From a virus: 56,075 nt of DNA. The position numbers and the translations under genes were made by a program. Positions 46,642-56,075 of this stretch are shown piece by piece. The stretch lies in the IMG/VR virus record IMGVR_UViG_3300021185_002716, positions 1-56,075 of that record; one strand, 5' to 3'. The notes below the pieces were generated by a model. The model had not been told where the DNA came from. It ran no database searches and saw only the letters and a program-made list of their open reading frames with translations. Each line of letters starts with the position of its first letter. The first letter of the stretch is position 1.

Positions 46642-48950
46642 TAAAACATAACGGTAAAGCAAACTATCCAAACCATAATGTTGACCCTAAAGAAAAGGGG
46701 AAAGATTGGTGTTTGTCATATGCAAAAGCGGCATGGTCTGATTATACAAATCATGGCACTCAATCATTTCACAACAACAGGGGGTCTTACCCAAAAATCA
46801 AAGACTACTCACAGGGTAATCAATCAATCAATAAGTATAAGCAATTATTAAATGTTGATGACGCAGACAACGAAAGTTGGTTTGCAATTGATTGGTCTGT
46901 ACTGCCCATTGTTCCAAAATTCAGAAGAATTGCCCTTGGCAAGTTAAGTAAATCAGAATACAACATCACCGCTAGTCCTATTGATAGCATGGCTCAGTCA
47001 GAGGTCGAAAGTTATTACAAAGAACAGAAGGCTAAAATGGATCTAAGAAATTCAATGGCTAAACAAATGCCTGGCATAGAGGAGTTTAGTGGACTGAAAC
47101 AAAAGCCTGGAGAGCCAGATAATGACGAGGAACTAGAGATGCATATGTCTTATACATATAAGCATAATGCAGCAATAGAAATGGAGCAGGGCATTGATTT
47201 AGTTTTTCATACAAACGATATGGATGAAAAAAGAAAACAAGTCAATGAATACCTGTTTGATTATGGGGTTGCAGGGTATAAAGAATATATTGACAGCAAT
47301 GGTGCGGTAAAAGTTAGGGTTGTAAATCCCGCAAAACTTATAGTATCACACTGTAATAAAAGAGACTTTTCTGATAAAATACATGTTGGAGAGATTACAG
47401 AAATGACTATTGCGGATCTAAAGCAAAGAGCAGGTGATCAGTTTAGTGAAAAGGAATATCAGGATATTGCTGACAGATACTCAGGAAGACAGGGAGATAC
47501 TAAAATGTTCCCCTCGAATAAAAAATTTTACAAACATTATGATGACAGAAAAATCATGGTATTAGACCTTGAGTTCTTTTCTGTAGATCAAATGGTTCAC
47601 GAATCGAGAGTTGACAAGAGAGGAAACAAAAGGTTCGGCCGAGCCGGATATAATAGTTATAATAAAAGAAAGAAAAAGTTCGTCAGGTCCTCATACAAAA
47701 CTGTTTACAAGACTTCTTGGGTTGTAGATTCAGAGTATTGTTTTGATTTTGGTTTATGTAATGACATGAAGCGTGTTCAATCAAATCTGATGGACACGGA
47801 TCTTTCATATCACTTGTTTGCTCCTGACTTTCATAACATGAAGCCACTGGGGATAATGGAACAACTAATTCCTATTGCAGATCAAATCCAGATTTCTTGG
47901 TATAGACTACAAAACACAATCAACCAGGCAAGACCAAAAGGTATTATGATTGAGTTAGGTGCCCTTGAGGATATCCCTCTTGGTGCAGGCGGTCAACAAA
48001 TGAAGCCTATGGACGTAATTGATCTGTTCAATAAAACAGGTACACTTGTCTATAGAAAGTCTGATATCACAGGAAAGCAAACAAACTACAAACCTATTGA
48101 GGAACTTGAAAACGGGTTGGGGCGAGATGCCATGACTTATTATCAGGTTATTCAAAATAACATTGAAATGATCAGGCAAATAACTGGTCTTAATGAATTT
48201 ACAGATGGGTCTACCCCAGATGCAAGATCGTTGACAACTACCGCTAAACTGGCGGCTCAGGCAACCAATAACGCTTTAGCACACATAGAGCAGGGTGAAA
48301 GAAGGTTATTAGAAAGACTTGCATCAGCGGTTATTGTTAGGCTGCAAGACTCTGTAAAGAAAAATCCAATCGAAGGATATATAAGGTCTCTGGGTAAAAA
48401 TACAATGGAGTTCTTTAAAATGACACCATCAGTTTCAAAACATGAGTTTGGTGTCAAAATTGAAGATAGGCCCACTGAAGAACAAAAGGCAAGACTGATG
48501 CAGATTCTTCAAGCCTCTGTAGCACAGGGTCAGGTTGACTTCGAGGATGCGGTCTTTATAGAACAAATAACTAATCTAAAACAAGCACAACAGGTTCTAG
48601 CATATAGGATCAAGAAAAAAAGAGAAGAAGCGGAAGCGAAGGCTCAAAGGCAACAGCAGCAGAATGGACAGATACAGCAACAGGCCGCTCAGTCTGCCGA
48701 ACAGTCAAAGCAACAAACCATACAGATGGAGATGCAAATAAAAATGGAAATGGAGAAACTCAAATCAGAATTGCAATCCAAGTTACAAAGAGAAAAGTAT
48801 GAGTTTGAAATGCAACTAGCAGGTATTAAAGAAGGTAGTGCTGTTGAAAGAAATTTAATGGACAACCTGCCAACTAAAGAAGCATTCACGGAGGGGGTAA
48901 AAATGGCTCAAATGGAAGAAGGGCCGGCTCCTGGCGGAATGCCTAATTAA
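46638..48950 (+). CDS. Portal protein
   Basis: A 770-residue protein directly after the large terminase. The N-terminal 'wing' (SWFAIDWSVLPIVPKFRRIA), the middle with NPAKLIVSHCNKRDF, the helical 'stem' around residues 400-470 (QISWYRLQNTINQARP, then GGQQMKPMDVIDL) and the Q/E-rich C-terminal coiled coil (from about residue 650) fit the long portals of crAss-like phages. It forms the dodecameric DNA gate. Overlaps terL by four bases. Confidence 0.8.
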   Translation: MIKHNGKANYPNHNVDPKEKGKDWCLSYAKAAWSDYTNHGTQSFHNNRGSYPKIKDYSQGNQSINKYKQLLNVDDADNESWFAIDWSVLPIVPKFRRIALGKLSKSEYNITASPIDSMAQSEVESYYKEQKAKMDLRNSMAKQMPGIEEFSGLKQKPGEPDNDEELEMHMSYTYKHNAAIEMEQGIDLVFHTNDMDEKRKQVNEYLFDYGVAGYKEYIDSNGAVKVRVVNPAKLIVSHCNKRDFSDKIHVGEITEMTIADLKQRAGDQFSEKEYQDIADRYSGRQGDTKMFPSNKKFYKHYDDRKIMVLDLEFFSVDQMVHESRVDKRGNKRFGRAGYNSYNKRKKKFVRSSYKTVYKTSWVVDSEYCFDFGLCNDMKRVQSNLMDTDLSYHLFAPDFHNMKPLGIMEQLIPIADQIQISWYRLQNTINQARPKGIMIELGALEDIPLGAGGQQMKPMDVIDLFNKTGTLVYRKSDITGKQTNYKPIEELENGLGRDAMTYYQVIQNNIEMIRQITGLNEFTDGSTPDARSLTTTAKLAAQATNNALAHIEQGERRLLERLASAVIVRLQDSVKKNPIEGYIRSLGKNTMEFFKMTPSVSKHEFGVKIEDRPTEEQKARLMQILQASVAQGQVDFEDAVFIEQITNLKQAQQVLAYRIKKKREEAEAKAQRQQQQNGQIQQQAAQSAEQSKQQTIQMEMQIKMEMEKLKSELQSKLQREKYEFEMQLAGIKEGSAVERNLMDNLPTKEAFTEGVKMAQMEEGPAPGGMPN

Positions 48951-48983
48951 TAATTTTAAAATAAACACAACAAATTAAAACAT

Positions 48984-50156
48984 ATGGAAGAATTTGATTT
49001 ATCTGAAGTCAAGGTAATTGATGAAAATGGTGAGGCTCAATCAGTTGAGGCTCCCAAAGAGGAAGAAAAGACAGAGAATGTCGCAGAAAATAAAGAAATT
49101 GAAAACACTGAAGAGGAGGCTCCAGTTGCCGAAACTTCAGGTGAAGAAACTTCAGAAGAAAAAGTAGATGGATCTACTGAACCTAATGAAGAGCAGGAAA
49201 CTTCTGAACAGGAAGATTCCGAAGAGAGTTTAGAAAACAATCCAGAAACTGTTAAGTTGTTTGAGCAATTAGATGGAATTGCAAAAGATCTTACCGGTGG
49301 GAAAGTTGATAAACTCGAAGACTTTTTTGACGAGTACAAAAGAATGAGAGATTCATCAGGTGCTCAATTTAAAGATGACTACATCAAAGATGCAGTCGAG
49401 TATTACAATAAAACTGGAAACTTGACTCCGTATTTAGAGGCAACATCAGTTAACTATGAGGAAATGTCTGACGAAAAAATCATGAGACGTGAACTAGAAC
49501 AGGCAAATCCCTCACTATCTGCAAAAGCCATTGAGCGTTTGTATAATAGAGACGTAGTTAGCAAATACTCTTTAGACGTAGACAAGTATGATGAGGAAGA
49601 GGTGGAACTCGGTAAGGAACTTCTGAAAGCAGATGCAGCCAAACTGAGAGAAAAGTATGTTGACGAACAGACGAAATTCACCCAACCTGAAGTGGCGGAA
49701 ACTAAGCAGGAAGATACTGTGAGCCAGGAGGAAGCAATGACTCAGTGGACACAGACTGTTTCACAAAGTGACTACACTAAAGATGTGCTTGAGAACAAGC
49801 GTATTTTAGTTAGTTATGGTGAAGAGAAGTTTTCATATGAGGTAGAGAATCCAGAGGATTTGCAGGCGATGACGCTTGATAATAACAAGTTCTTTTCTTT
49901 ATTCAAAGATGAAAATGGTCAAGTCGACTTTGACAAGTGGTACAGAGTGTTGGCATTTGCAGCGGATCCTGAAGTTTACGACTCATCTCTTATTTCTCAC
50001 GGCCAAGAGTTAGGTCAAGAAAAGGTGGTTTCTGATTTAAAGAATCCGGCCAAGCCTACTAGGAGTAGTGAGGATTATAAAACACCTAACAGTCCTCTAG
50101 AAGGATTGATTGGTGCACTGAGTAGAGGTGACTCAGATGTTAAAATTATTCGTTAA
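48984..50156 (+). CDS. Putative capsid scaffold protein
   Basis: A 390-residue protein. The first 90 residues are almost all E, S, T, P, N and A (acidic, disordered). Then comes a charged helical region, and the C-terminus contains LEGLIGALSRGDSDVKI. Scaffolds sit between portal and major capsid protein and have such acidic and helical make-up. No protease motif is seen, so the scaffold may leave uncut. Confidence 0.65.
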   Translation: MEEFDLSEVKVIDENGEAQSVEAPKEEEKTENVAENKEIENTEEEAPVAETSGEETSEEKVDGSTEPNEEQETSEQEDSEESLENNPETVKLFEQLDGIAKDLTGGKVDKLEDFFDEYKRMRDSSGAQFKDDYIKDAVEYYNKTGNLTPYLEATSVNYEEMSDEKIMRRELEQANPSLSAKAIERLYNRDVVSKYSLDVDKYDEEEVELGKELLKADAAKLREKYVDEQTKFTQPEVAETKQEDTVSQEEAMTQWTQTVSQSDYTKDVLENKRILVSYGEEKFSYEVENPEDLQAMTLDNNKFFSLFKDENGQVDFDKWYRVLAFAADPEVYDSSLISHGQELGQEKVVSDLKNPAKPTRSSEDYKTPNSPLEGLIGALSRGDSDVKIIR

Positions 50157-50179
50157 AAATTTAAAAATTAAAAGTTATT

Positions 50180-51496
50180 ATGGAAAATTCTAGTTATATA
50201 AGTTCTCTATCATTCCTACAGCACTCATTTGTGCAGGGGAGAGAGATCTTGTCAAGCGTCTTAGACGTACAAAACGAAGAGGAAGGATTCCTTGACGTTA
50301 TGCAGGCATTGGGCAAATTAAAGCCTACTAGCCAACCGGTATACCATGCATTCGTAAACGAAGCATTGTATAAGGACAACTCAATCACTATTTCTGAAGC
50401 AGGTTCAGGTACTGGTAAACAATCAGGTATCTCAACATCCGCAGTCGGAAACTCAAGAGTTGGTGATTTGATGATGGGTGCATCAGGAAATGTGTACCTA
50501 ATTACAGCAATCTCTGGATCAGGAGAGGTTGATTTTGTACCAGTTGATGGTGCAGGCGTTGCTACAGACTATGATGCATCAGGAGACGTATTTGTTGTTT
50601 TCTCCAATGCACAAGGAGAAGGATCTGGATCTCCAGACTCAATCAAGTATGGTCTTACAAAGCAATCAAACAGAGTGCAAATCTTTAAAAACAAATACAG
50701 AATCTCAGATGTTGCTAAAGCGTCTAAGGTTACTGTTGAGTATAAAGGTAAGCCTTACTTCATGTACAAAGGTACCTACGAAGCATTACAAAGATTTAGA
50801 GGTGATATCTCTAACGCTTTAATGTTTGGCGTAGGATCAGGTGACTTCTATGCGGGTGCATCTGTAGGTGATATGGCAATTGGTGGAAACGCAGTACAAA
50901 CTACTAACGGTCTTAAGTCTGAACTTAAGTCAGGTGGTATTTTGAACTCTGGATCTCCTTATGACCATGGATCTGATGTGATCGCAACCCTATCTACTTT
51001 GACTGCTGCTTTGAATAAAGCGAGAGCACCAAAGGATTATTGGATGTGGTTGGGCACTTCTGCTAACATTGCAATTGACAATGCATTAAATGGATTATCT
51101 GGAACTGTTTTAACAGGTGCTAGATTCTCTGTTGATGGAAGAGAGATTGACTTGGGTGTTGATAAGTTTAGCCTATATGGAAGAACTTGGAACAAGAAGC
51201 AATTGTCAATTCTTGATCACAATGAACTAGGTTCTACGGTTACAGGATCTGGTGAAATTTATCTTGTACCAACTGGACAAGTTAAAACTGCCGGTGGTGG
51301 CGGTGGATCACAAGATTACCTACAGGTACGTTACTTAGAAGGAGATGGAAACAACTTCTCTTTCAGAGAAACATTAACTGGAGGTCTTGCACCTACACCT
51401 ACAAGTGCAGATTCAATTCTTGACGTAAACTACCAGGCTATTATGGGTCTAGAAGTTTTAGGAAAAGAACACTGTGCTCTTGTAACAGGATTCTAA
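50180..51496 (+). CDS. Major capsid protein
   Basis: A 438-residue protein in the canonical place after the scaffold gene and before a strong terminator, as expected for the most abundant virion protein. Its N-terminal helix (YISSLSFLQHSFVQGREILS) and the stretch IFKNKYRISDVAKAS, followed by a glycine-rich loop, are compatible with an HK97-like fold of crAss-like type. Codon use is regular, with many favoured codons, which fits high expression. Confidence 0.8.
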   Translation: MENSSYISSLSFLQHSFVQGREILSSVLDVQNEEEGFLDVMQALGKLKPTSQPVYHAFVNEALYKDNSITISEAGSGTGKQSGISTSAVGNSRVGDLMMGASGNVYLITAISGSGEVDFVPVDGAGVATDYDASGDVFVVFSNAQGEGSGSPDSIKYGLTKQSNRVQIFKNKYRISDVAKASKVTVEYKGKPYFMYKGTYEALQRFRGDISNALMFGVGSGDFYAGASVGDMAIGGNAVQTTNGLKSELKSGGILNSGSPYDHGSDVIATLSTLTAALNKARAPKDYWMWLGTSANIAIDNALNGLSGTVLTGARFSVDGREIDLGVDKFSLYGRTWNKKQLSILDHNELGSTVTGSGEIYLVPTGQVKTAGGGGGSQDYLQVRYLEGDGNNFSFRETLTGGLAPTPTSADSILDVNYQAIMGLEVLGKEHCALVTGF

Positions 51497-51510
51497 TATT
51501 AAATAATTTA

Positions 51511-51539
51511 AGAGGGGACTAACCTCCCCTCTTTTTTTT
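51511..51539 (+). terminator. Rho-independent terminator after the major capsid gene
   Basis: AGAGGGG (51511-51517) pairs with CCCCTCT (51526-51532), an 8-base loop, followed by a T run to 51539. It lies 14 bases after the capsid stop and probably raises the level of capsid mRNA over downstream genes. Confidence 0.9.
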
Positions 51540-51553
51540 AAATCACAACAATT

Positions 51554-52375
51554 ATGATAAAAACAAAAGAATATAACAACGTAAATAACCCTCCTCAACT
51601 AAAGAGAAACGAGGTTAAAGTATTCCAATACTTAAATGTTAAGGAAGATAAGGCAAACCCAGGAAAGGTGATTATGCCTTCAATTCATATGGTACCTACT
51701 GTTGACAGGGTTTATAATAAAGAAAATGATGATTATTTGGATATTGCATCAATTGCATCATTGGGTGTAGGTGGTAAGCCACAATTCAACACAATCCAAT
51801 TTACTAAAAAAGATAAAGGGTTGTTAATTTTAAGAGGCGATAAGACGGGAGATAGAGAGATATATCAATATCTTATGTTGTCAAATTACAACCAATCAAA
51901 CCCCGATAGAGATAGTAGTATTGTTCCTATGTTTAAATTAGTAGAACCTAAAAAGGATGCTGCTGATAATAGAAAGGAAAGAACCTTAAGGAGAGACGCA
52001 ATGAATGTTGCTGCTGAACTTTCTGCTGCTGAGGTAAGAGAGTTTATCGCTTCTATGAATAAGGATGAAACTAGAGATGTTTCAATCCTAAGAGATGAGT
52101 TAGAGATCATGGCAGAAAAAGATCCAAAACAATTCATCACATTAAGCAAGGATAAGAACAAGTCTATTCAGGCCAACTGCAAGGCGGCGATAGACAAAAA
52201 GGTGATCAAATTTGACAAGGCATCTAGCACGTTCTCTTGGGTTTCAACCGGAGAGACTATTGTACAGGTACCGAGGTCATCTAAAACAAGTTATTTGCAA
52301 GGCTTTACCAACTTTGTTTTGAGTAACAAAAATGGTGAATTAGTTTACGAAGAAATCGTAAAATTGCTTAAATAA
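51554..52375 (+). CDS. Hypothetical virion protein after the capsid gene
   Basis: A 273-residue protein. N-terminal beta-type part (KVFQYLNVKEDKANPGKV, then NTIQFTKKDKGLLILRGDK), helical K/E/A-rich middle (AMNVAAELSAAEVREFIASM) and a C-terminal strand region. It is flanked by terminators at 51511 and 52396, so it is expressed apart from both neighbours or by readthrough. It may be a capsid auxiliary or stabilising protein; no family recognised. Confidence 0.55.
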   Translation: MIKTKEYNNVNNPPQLKRNEVKVFQYLNVKEDKANPGKVIMPSIHMVPTVDRVYNKENDDYLDIASIASLGVGGKPQFNTIQFTKKDKGLLILRGDKTGDREIYQYLMLSNYNQSNPDRDSSIVPMFKLVEPKKDAADNRKERTLRRDAMNVAAELSAAEVREFIASMNKDETRDVSILRDELEIMAEKDPKQFITLSKDKNKSIQANCKAAIDKKVIKFDKASSTFSWVSTGETIVQVPRSSKTSYLQGFTNFVLSNKNGELVYEEIVKLLK

Positions 52376-52395
52376 TTTGTTGTTGGTTTGTTTTG

Positions 52396-52435
52396 AAAGC
52401 CGACCAATGTTTTTACACTGAGGTCGGCTTTTTTT
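52396..52435 (+). terminator. Rho-independent terminator
   Basis: AAAGCCGACC (52396-52405) pairs with GGTCGGCTTT (52422-52431), 10 pairs with a 16-base loop, followed by T residues to 52435. It separates the 273-residue gene from the tail genes that start at 52448. Confidence 0.92.
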
Positions 52436-52447
52436 ATAACTTAAAAT

Positions 52448-53716
52448 ATGAGCACGTTTAGTAACGATACAGGCACAGTTAATATCGATTTTAGTTTTCT
52501 TTTTGATCTGCGTGGTACGCCAGTTCTAAAAGTTGACGATACTTCAACATACTCAGCAGTACAAACCGATGTAAAAATATATGTTAAGGTCACAAGACCA
52601 GACGGCATTATTAGGGATTTCCCAACAACCCCAGATATATCAGGAACTTCAAGTGACCTTGCCCCTTTGGCAGGCTACTCTTTTACCTTGCCACTCGATC
52701 CATTGAGTGGTCAACCTGCTTACGGAACATACAAGGTTGAGTATAAATTCACAGTGGGAAATCAGATGGCGGTGACCGTAACAAAGTCTCACAATTTTGA
52801 GTTTGCTCAAATCAAGTTGCAGCATGAAGAAATTGTAGACGAGTTCACTCCTCAAGTTAAAGTAAAAGAAACCACGCCAAGTTACAACATCCTGAATTAC
52901 AACTCACCTTCAATTAGTAGAGATTTTTTCGGAAGCGTAGGATCTACTATGACTTTGGCAAATGGAACTATACGAACTGTCAATATTATGAATGGACTAA
53001 CAACAGGCAATTCAGGTAGTGCTAGAACTTATGATCTAAAGGATAATGCTTACGGCAGCAATGATGATACATACTATGATACGGAGTATACCGTAACGGT
53101 AAATGTTAATGCCAATTACACGCATTCAACATATAGTTGGGTGCAAGTAAAAGAAATATTTACAAAGACATTCAAGGTTAATGTTTATGCACCTCCAACT
53201 AAAGCAGGATTGATTGATGAGTTTGATCAATTGAAAAATTTAGTGGAAAAGTATGATGATGAAAACAAAACTTTATTCAGAAAATATAGAACTGATTACG
53301 AGCAGGTTGTAACCAGTTTCAACCATTTAGTTCTTAGACTAAATGATAATGATTCTGACAATGAAAATACTGAGATAATGAGAGACATTCTCCTTATCTT
53401 GCGTAACAATGTTCCAAGAACACACACTAATCTTGAGTTAACAAATACTCCTTTAAGTATTTACTCTGACTTAGGTGCTGTAGATTGGACCAGTATTCAA
53501 AACCTACCAACATATAACCCGTTTGCTACCTACGAGTTTGAACAGACTGAGGCAAGTAATCAATGGGTAATAGATCATAACCTTGGAAAGCACCCATCAG
53601 TAATGGTGGTTGATTCTCAGGGGAACCAGGTTTTTGCTGACGTAGTTTACAATAGCAACAACCAGTTAGCAATAAATTTCTACTATGAGGTTAGTGGAAA
53701 GGTATATTTGAATTAA
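52448..53716 (+). CDS. Tail fibre attachment / head-fibre-like protein
   Basis: A 422-residue protein. Residues 1-260 are beta-rich (Ig-like). A coiled coil at about 255-300 (LIDEFDQLKNLVEKYDDENK) follows. The C-terminal 60 residues (WVIDHNLGKHPSVMVVDSQG, then NQLAINFYYEVSGKVYLN) are a module common at the end of phage fibre proteins. Two fibre genes follow, so it probably links fibres to the tail. Confidence 0.7.
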   Translation: MSTFSNDTGTVNIDFSFLFDLRGTPVLKVDDTSTYSAVQTDVKIYVKVTRPDGIIRDFPTTPDISGTSSDLAPLAGYSFTLPLDPLSGQPAYGTYKVEYKFTVGNQMAVTVTKSHNFEFAQIKLQHEEIVDEFTPQVKVKETTPSYNILNYNSPSISRDFFGSVGSTMTLANGTIRTVNIMNGLTTGNSGSARTYDLKDNAYGSNDDTYYDTEYTVTVNVNANYTHSTYSWVQVKEIFTKTFKVNVYAPPTKAGLIDEFDQLKNLVEKYDDENKTLFRKYRTDYEQVVTSFNHLVLRLNDNDSDNENTEIMRDILLILRNNVPRTHTNLELTNTPLSIYSDLGAVDWTSIQNLPTYNPFATYEFEQTEASNQWVIDHNLGKHPSVMVVDSQGNQVFADVVYNSNNQLAINFYYEVSGKVYLN

Positions 53717-53732
53717 TAAAAAAAGATAAGTC

Positions 53733-55301
53733 ATGCCAATTAATTTTTTACAACAACTAGATCTCAACCAGACCCCAGTTAAGGAACTAGTTCCAGAAAA
53801 AATTACGACCACCGAAAGAGGGCAACTTTCAGGCGTCGTAGCGGGGCGAATAATTTTCAATACCACAACAAGCCAATTTCAGGTTTGGGATGGTACTTCG
53901 TGGGTTGCCCTAGGAGAGGCTAACTTCACGATTAACAGTGCTAGCAAAGTAGTATCAGGCGGTAGTGGGGCAATCGTCACCTTAACAGGACCAGATATCG
54001 CCACAACAGATACGTTTGATATAACAGCACTAACTGCTGAAGGTATCACTATTGATGGATCCGCAGCAGATGTAATTAAGATCAAACACGCTGATACGTC
54101 AAATATTGGTGATCTTAGTGCTACTTCAAGAACGTATGTTACAGGATTGACGTTTGATACATTTGGTCACGTCACTGCCCTTACAACTTCAAGTGAGACT
54201 GTAACCCAAAGAACTGATGAGTCAGTTAGAGATGTTGTAGAAGGAATGTTTGCTCACAGTGAGCACACAAATGTGACAGTAGTAAATGATGATTCAGGAA
54301 ACAAGATAAAATTAACATCGCCATCTGACACAACTTATGCTCTTGAAAACGCAACAGTAAGTGGTGGGTCCAAGATAACACTTACTCCAAATACAGGAAC
54401 AGCGACTGAGGTTTCGGTAATAGGTACTGGAAGCGAGGTTGAAGTCACACACGGATCAGGAAGTATACAAGTTGGTTTGCCAAACGATGTTGTTATAGGG
54501 AATAACTTGTCGGTTACCAATGATTTAAGTGTATCAGGAGACGCTAGTATTACGGGTTCGCTAACAATCACAGGTGACCTTATTAGCACAAATACTGAGA
54601 GAATTGACCTAGAGGATAGTGTTATACAACTTAACAGTAATGCAACTGGTACTCCTACAGACGCAGCAGACGCAGGATTAGAGGTAAACAGAGGTTCGTC
54701 AACCAATGTAAAGTTGCTTTGGGATGAGAGTTCAGATAGATGGACCTTCAGTAACAATGGCACAGACTATTACGATATTCCGATATCAACTGAATATGAT
54801 AGTTATGGAGATTGGGATTTAAAAGTAGATGGAACAAAAGTTTTAGATGTTACTTCTGGGGTTGCTATTGATTTTGTAAATGGTACAAATACAGATGCTG
54901 TATGGGATTCAACTGGAAATAAAGTTAAAATCAATGTAGCAAACGCAAGCACTACTGCAAAAGGTGTTGTTGAGTTAGCAACTAGTGTTGAAACAAAAGC
55001 GGGTACAAGTTCATCACTTGCGGTTACTCCTGCAGGTTTAGAGGCTACTCTAGATAATAAAAAGAAAGCGGTTACTATTTCGGGAGATGGTTCAACGACA
55101 AGTTTCACTGTAACCTATGGATTCACAGTTTCTAATGGCATTGATGTTATGATTCAGGTGGTTGGATTATCTGGTGATGATGCAGGTAGGAATGTTTTTC
55201 CTGAAGTAGACAGAGATGGTACAACCTCAGCGGAGATCAAATTTGCATCAGCACCTGCAAGTGGTACTAATTATAGAGTCTTGTGCCTGAATATGGAATA
55301 A
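53733..55301 (+). CDS. Tail fibre protein
   Basis: A 522-residue fibre. The start (MPINFLQQLDLNQTPVKEL, then GRIIFNTTTSQFQVWDGTSW) is typical of Bacteroidota phage fibres. The middle holds T/S/G-rich repeats, including LSVTNDLSVSGDASITGSLT and IQLNSNATGTPTDAADAGLE. Near residue 407 lies the collar-like repeat KGVVELATSVETKAGT followed by AVTPAGLEATL. The C-terminal domain (about 445-522) is a beta receptor-binding head. Its gene sits between the fibre attachment gene and a second fibre gene that runs off the window. Confidence 0.75.
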   Translation: MPINFLQQLDLNQTPVKELVPEKITTTERGQLSGVVAGRIIFNTTTSQFQVWDGTSWVALGEANFTINSASKVVSGGSGAIVTLTGPDIATTDTFDITALTAEGITIDGSAADVIKIKHADTSNIGDLSATSRTYVTGLTFDTFGHVTALTTSSETVTQRTDESVRDVVEGMFAHSEHTNVTVVNDDSGNKIKLTSPSDTTYALENATVSGGSKITLTPNTGTATEVSVIGTGSEVEVTHGSGSIQVGLPNDVVIGNNLSVTNDLSVSGDASITGSLTITGDLISTNTERIDLEDSVIQLNSNATGTPTDAADAGLEVNRGSSTNVKLLWDESSDRWTFSNNGTDYYDIPISTEYDSYGDWDLKVDGTKVLDVTSGVAIDFVNGTNTDAVWDSTGNKVKINVANASTTAKGVVELATSVETKAGTSSSLAVTPAGLEATLDNKKKAVTISGDGSTTSFTVTYGFTVSNGIDVMIQVVGLSGDDAGRNVFPEVDRDGTTSAEIKFASAPASGTNYRVLCLNME

Positions 55302-55320
55302 GACTTATTAAGTAAATCTT

Positions 55321-56075
55321 ATGGCAATACAATTTTTTCAAACGGCTAATTTCGCCAACTCAGTAACTGCAACATCGTTTGTAAAGTCTGGCGGAACTTC
55401 ATCACAATACCTTATGGCGGATGGCTCTGTTAGTACAGGGTCATCTGGCGTAGCGTGGACAGATATTACAAGCAAGCCTACCACTATTAGTGGGTTTGGA
55501 ATTACTGACGCATTTAGTGGTAGTTACGCAGACCTCACAAATGTACCAAGTACATTCGCACCGAGTGCACATAATCACGATGGCACATATCTAAAACTCT
55601 CAGGGGGCACCATGACTGGTGACATTACAATGGGTGGGATAAGCCCAGGTAAACTAAAATCTAATGCAGATCTTATTTTGCAGGTTGATGCCGACAACAA
55701 CTCAACGGGTTCGGCATTTAAACTATTGGGTGGAGGCGGAGGCACACTATTTAAAATAGTAGAAAACGGAAATATAGATGCCCATGGCGTTATAAACTTT
55801 ACAGGTACTGCGACAACCACAAGCGTAGATAGAGGTTTGTACTGGACTGGTTTCGATAAAGAGCAAACGACAGACTTCAGTGACAACGCTAGTATTACAC
55901 ACACAACAAATACGGGAGGTCACTCTGGATCTGTTTTAGAGATCAAGTCAATGAATGACTCTACCGATGGTATCGCCTTTACTACAAACGCAAGTAGCCT
56001 TTTGAAACATAATGGTAACGCTATATTTTCTGAAGGTCACAAACCTACCTGGAGTGAAATTGAATCTAAACCTTC
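55321..56075 (+). CDS. Tail fibre, N-terminal part (3' truncated by window end)
   Basis: The frame is open from the ATG at 55321 to the last base (251 full codons). It contains 'SGGTSSQYLMADGSVSTGS' and 'DITSKPTTISGFGITDAF', a collagen-like SKP/TNVP repeat, the HNHDGTYLKLSGGTMTGD motif typical of fibre proteins, and ends in 'KPTWSEIESKP'. It is probably the same gene as 1-486 if the molecule is circular or permuted, but a direct join of both ends shifts the frame, so bases are missing between them. Confidence 0.75.
   Translation, partial: MAIQFFQTANFANSVTATSFVKSGGTSSQYLMADGSVSTGSSGVAWTDITSKPTTISGFGITDAFSGSYADLTNVPSTFAPSAHNHDGTYLKLSGGTMTGDITMGGISPGKLKSNADLILQVDADNNSTGSAFKLLGGGGGTLFKIVENGNIDAHGVINFTGTATTTSVDRGLYWTGFDKEQTTDFSDNASITHTTNTGGHSGSVLEIKSMNDSTDGIAFTTNASSLLKHNGNAIFSEGHKPTWSEIESKP

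Noticed and set aside
1-56075. Direct circular closure of the window
   Set aside because: Joining the last base to the first puts the fibre frame out of phase and meets a stop within a few codons.
1-56075. CRISPR arrays, rRNA genes or insertion sequences
   Set aside because: No regularly spaced repeats, rRNA segments, transposase genes or terminal inverted repeats were seen.

Overview
The window is most of the genome of a tailed double-stranded DNA phage that infects a member of the Bacteroidota, probably a marine flavobacterium. The DNA is AT-rich. Gene starts are preceded by A/T-rich leaders with no Shine-Dalgarno sequence, there are TAnnTTTG-type promoter boxes, AGA is the favoured arginine codon, and many genes resemble those of Cellulophaga/Flavobacterium phages. 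The terminase, portal, capsid, ring and 'muzzle' proteins recall the crAss-like (Crassvirales) podovirus plan. No virion RNA polymerase or DNA polymerase is visible. A tyrosine integrase and an attP-like site suggest a temperate life style. Both ends of the window lie inside a tail-fibre gene.

Layout. Positions 1-22467 (+): end of a tail fibre with an S74 self-cleaving chaperone, head-tail ring proteins, a very large tail muzzle, internal or ejected proteins including a 2738-residue polyvalent protein, then lysis genes (amidase, membrane coiled-coil protein, 3-TM holin). Positions 22474-36506 (-): early region with a MazG/Nmad1-like protein, two OB-fold ssDNA-binding-like proteins, a PD-(D/E)XK nuclease, primase-helicase, helicase-loader-like protein, a YqaJ exonuclease with a single-strand annealing protein, integrase, a DnaA domain IV-like protein, accessory genes and a tRNA-Arg(UCU). 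Positions 36507-36839: divergent control region. Positions 36840-38763 (+): GroES-like co-chaperonin, a nuclease, a zinc-ribbon membrane protein and an HNH nuclease. Positions 38758-43919 (-): a run of small basic proteins, an outer-membrane protein and a secreted thioredoxin-like protein. Positions 44063-56075 (+): packaging, capsid and tail fibres.

The most striking find is a set of four hammerhead ribozymes on the minus strand (35006-35057, 34414-34477, 33874-33931, 32938-33019). They lie between consecutive accessory genes. Each has a complete catalytic core (CUGANGA, stem II starting G-C, GAAA, stem III, GUC cleavage site) and a stem I closed by complementary flanks. Three begin at the base right after the upstream stop codon. 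Predicted cleavage leaves every downstream gene with a nearly identical 27-30 nt A/U-rich leader. The first gene of the cluster has a similar leader supplied by its promoter. This looks like a ribozyme-based system that cuts one polycistronic transcript into separate mRNAs with standardised 5' ends.

As a whole: the early minus-strand genes would start and support replication using host polymerases and provide recombination and integration. The ribozyme-partitioned genes are of unknown function, perhaps host takeover. The plus-strand late genes build, fill and release the virion.
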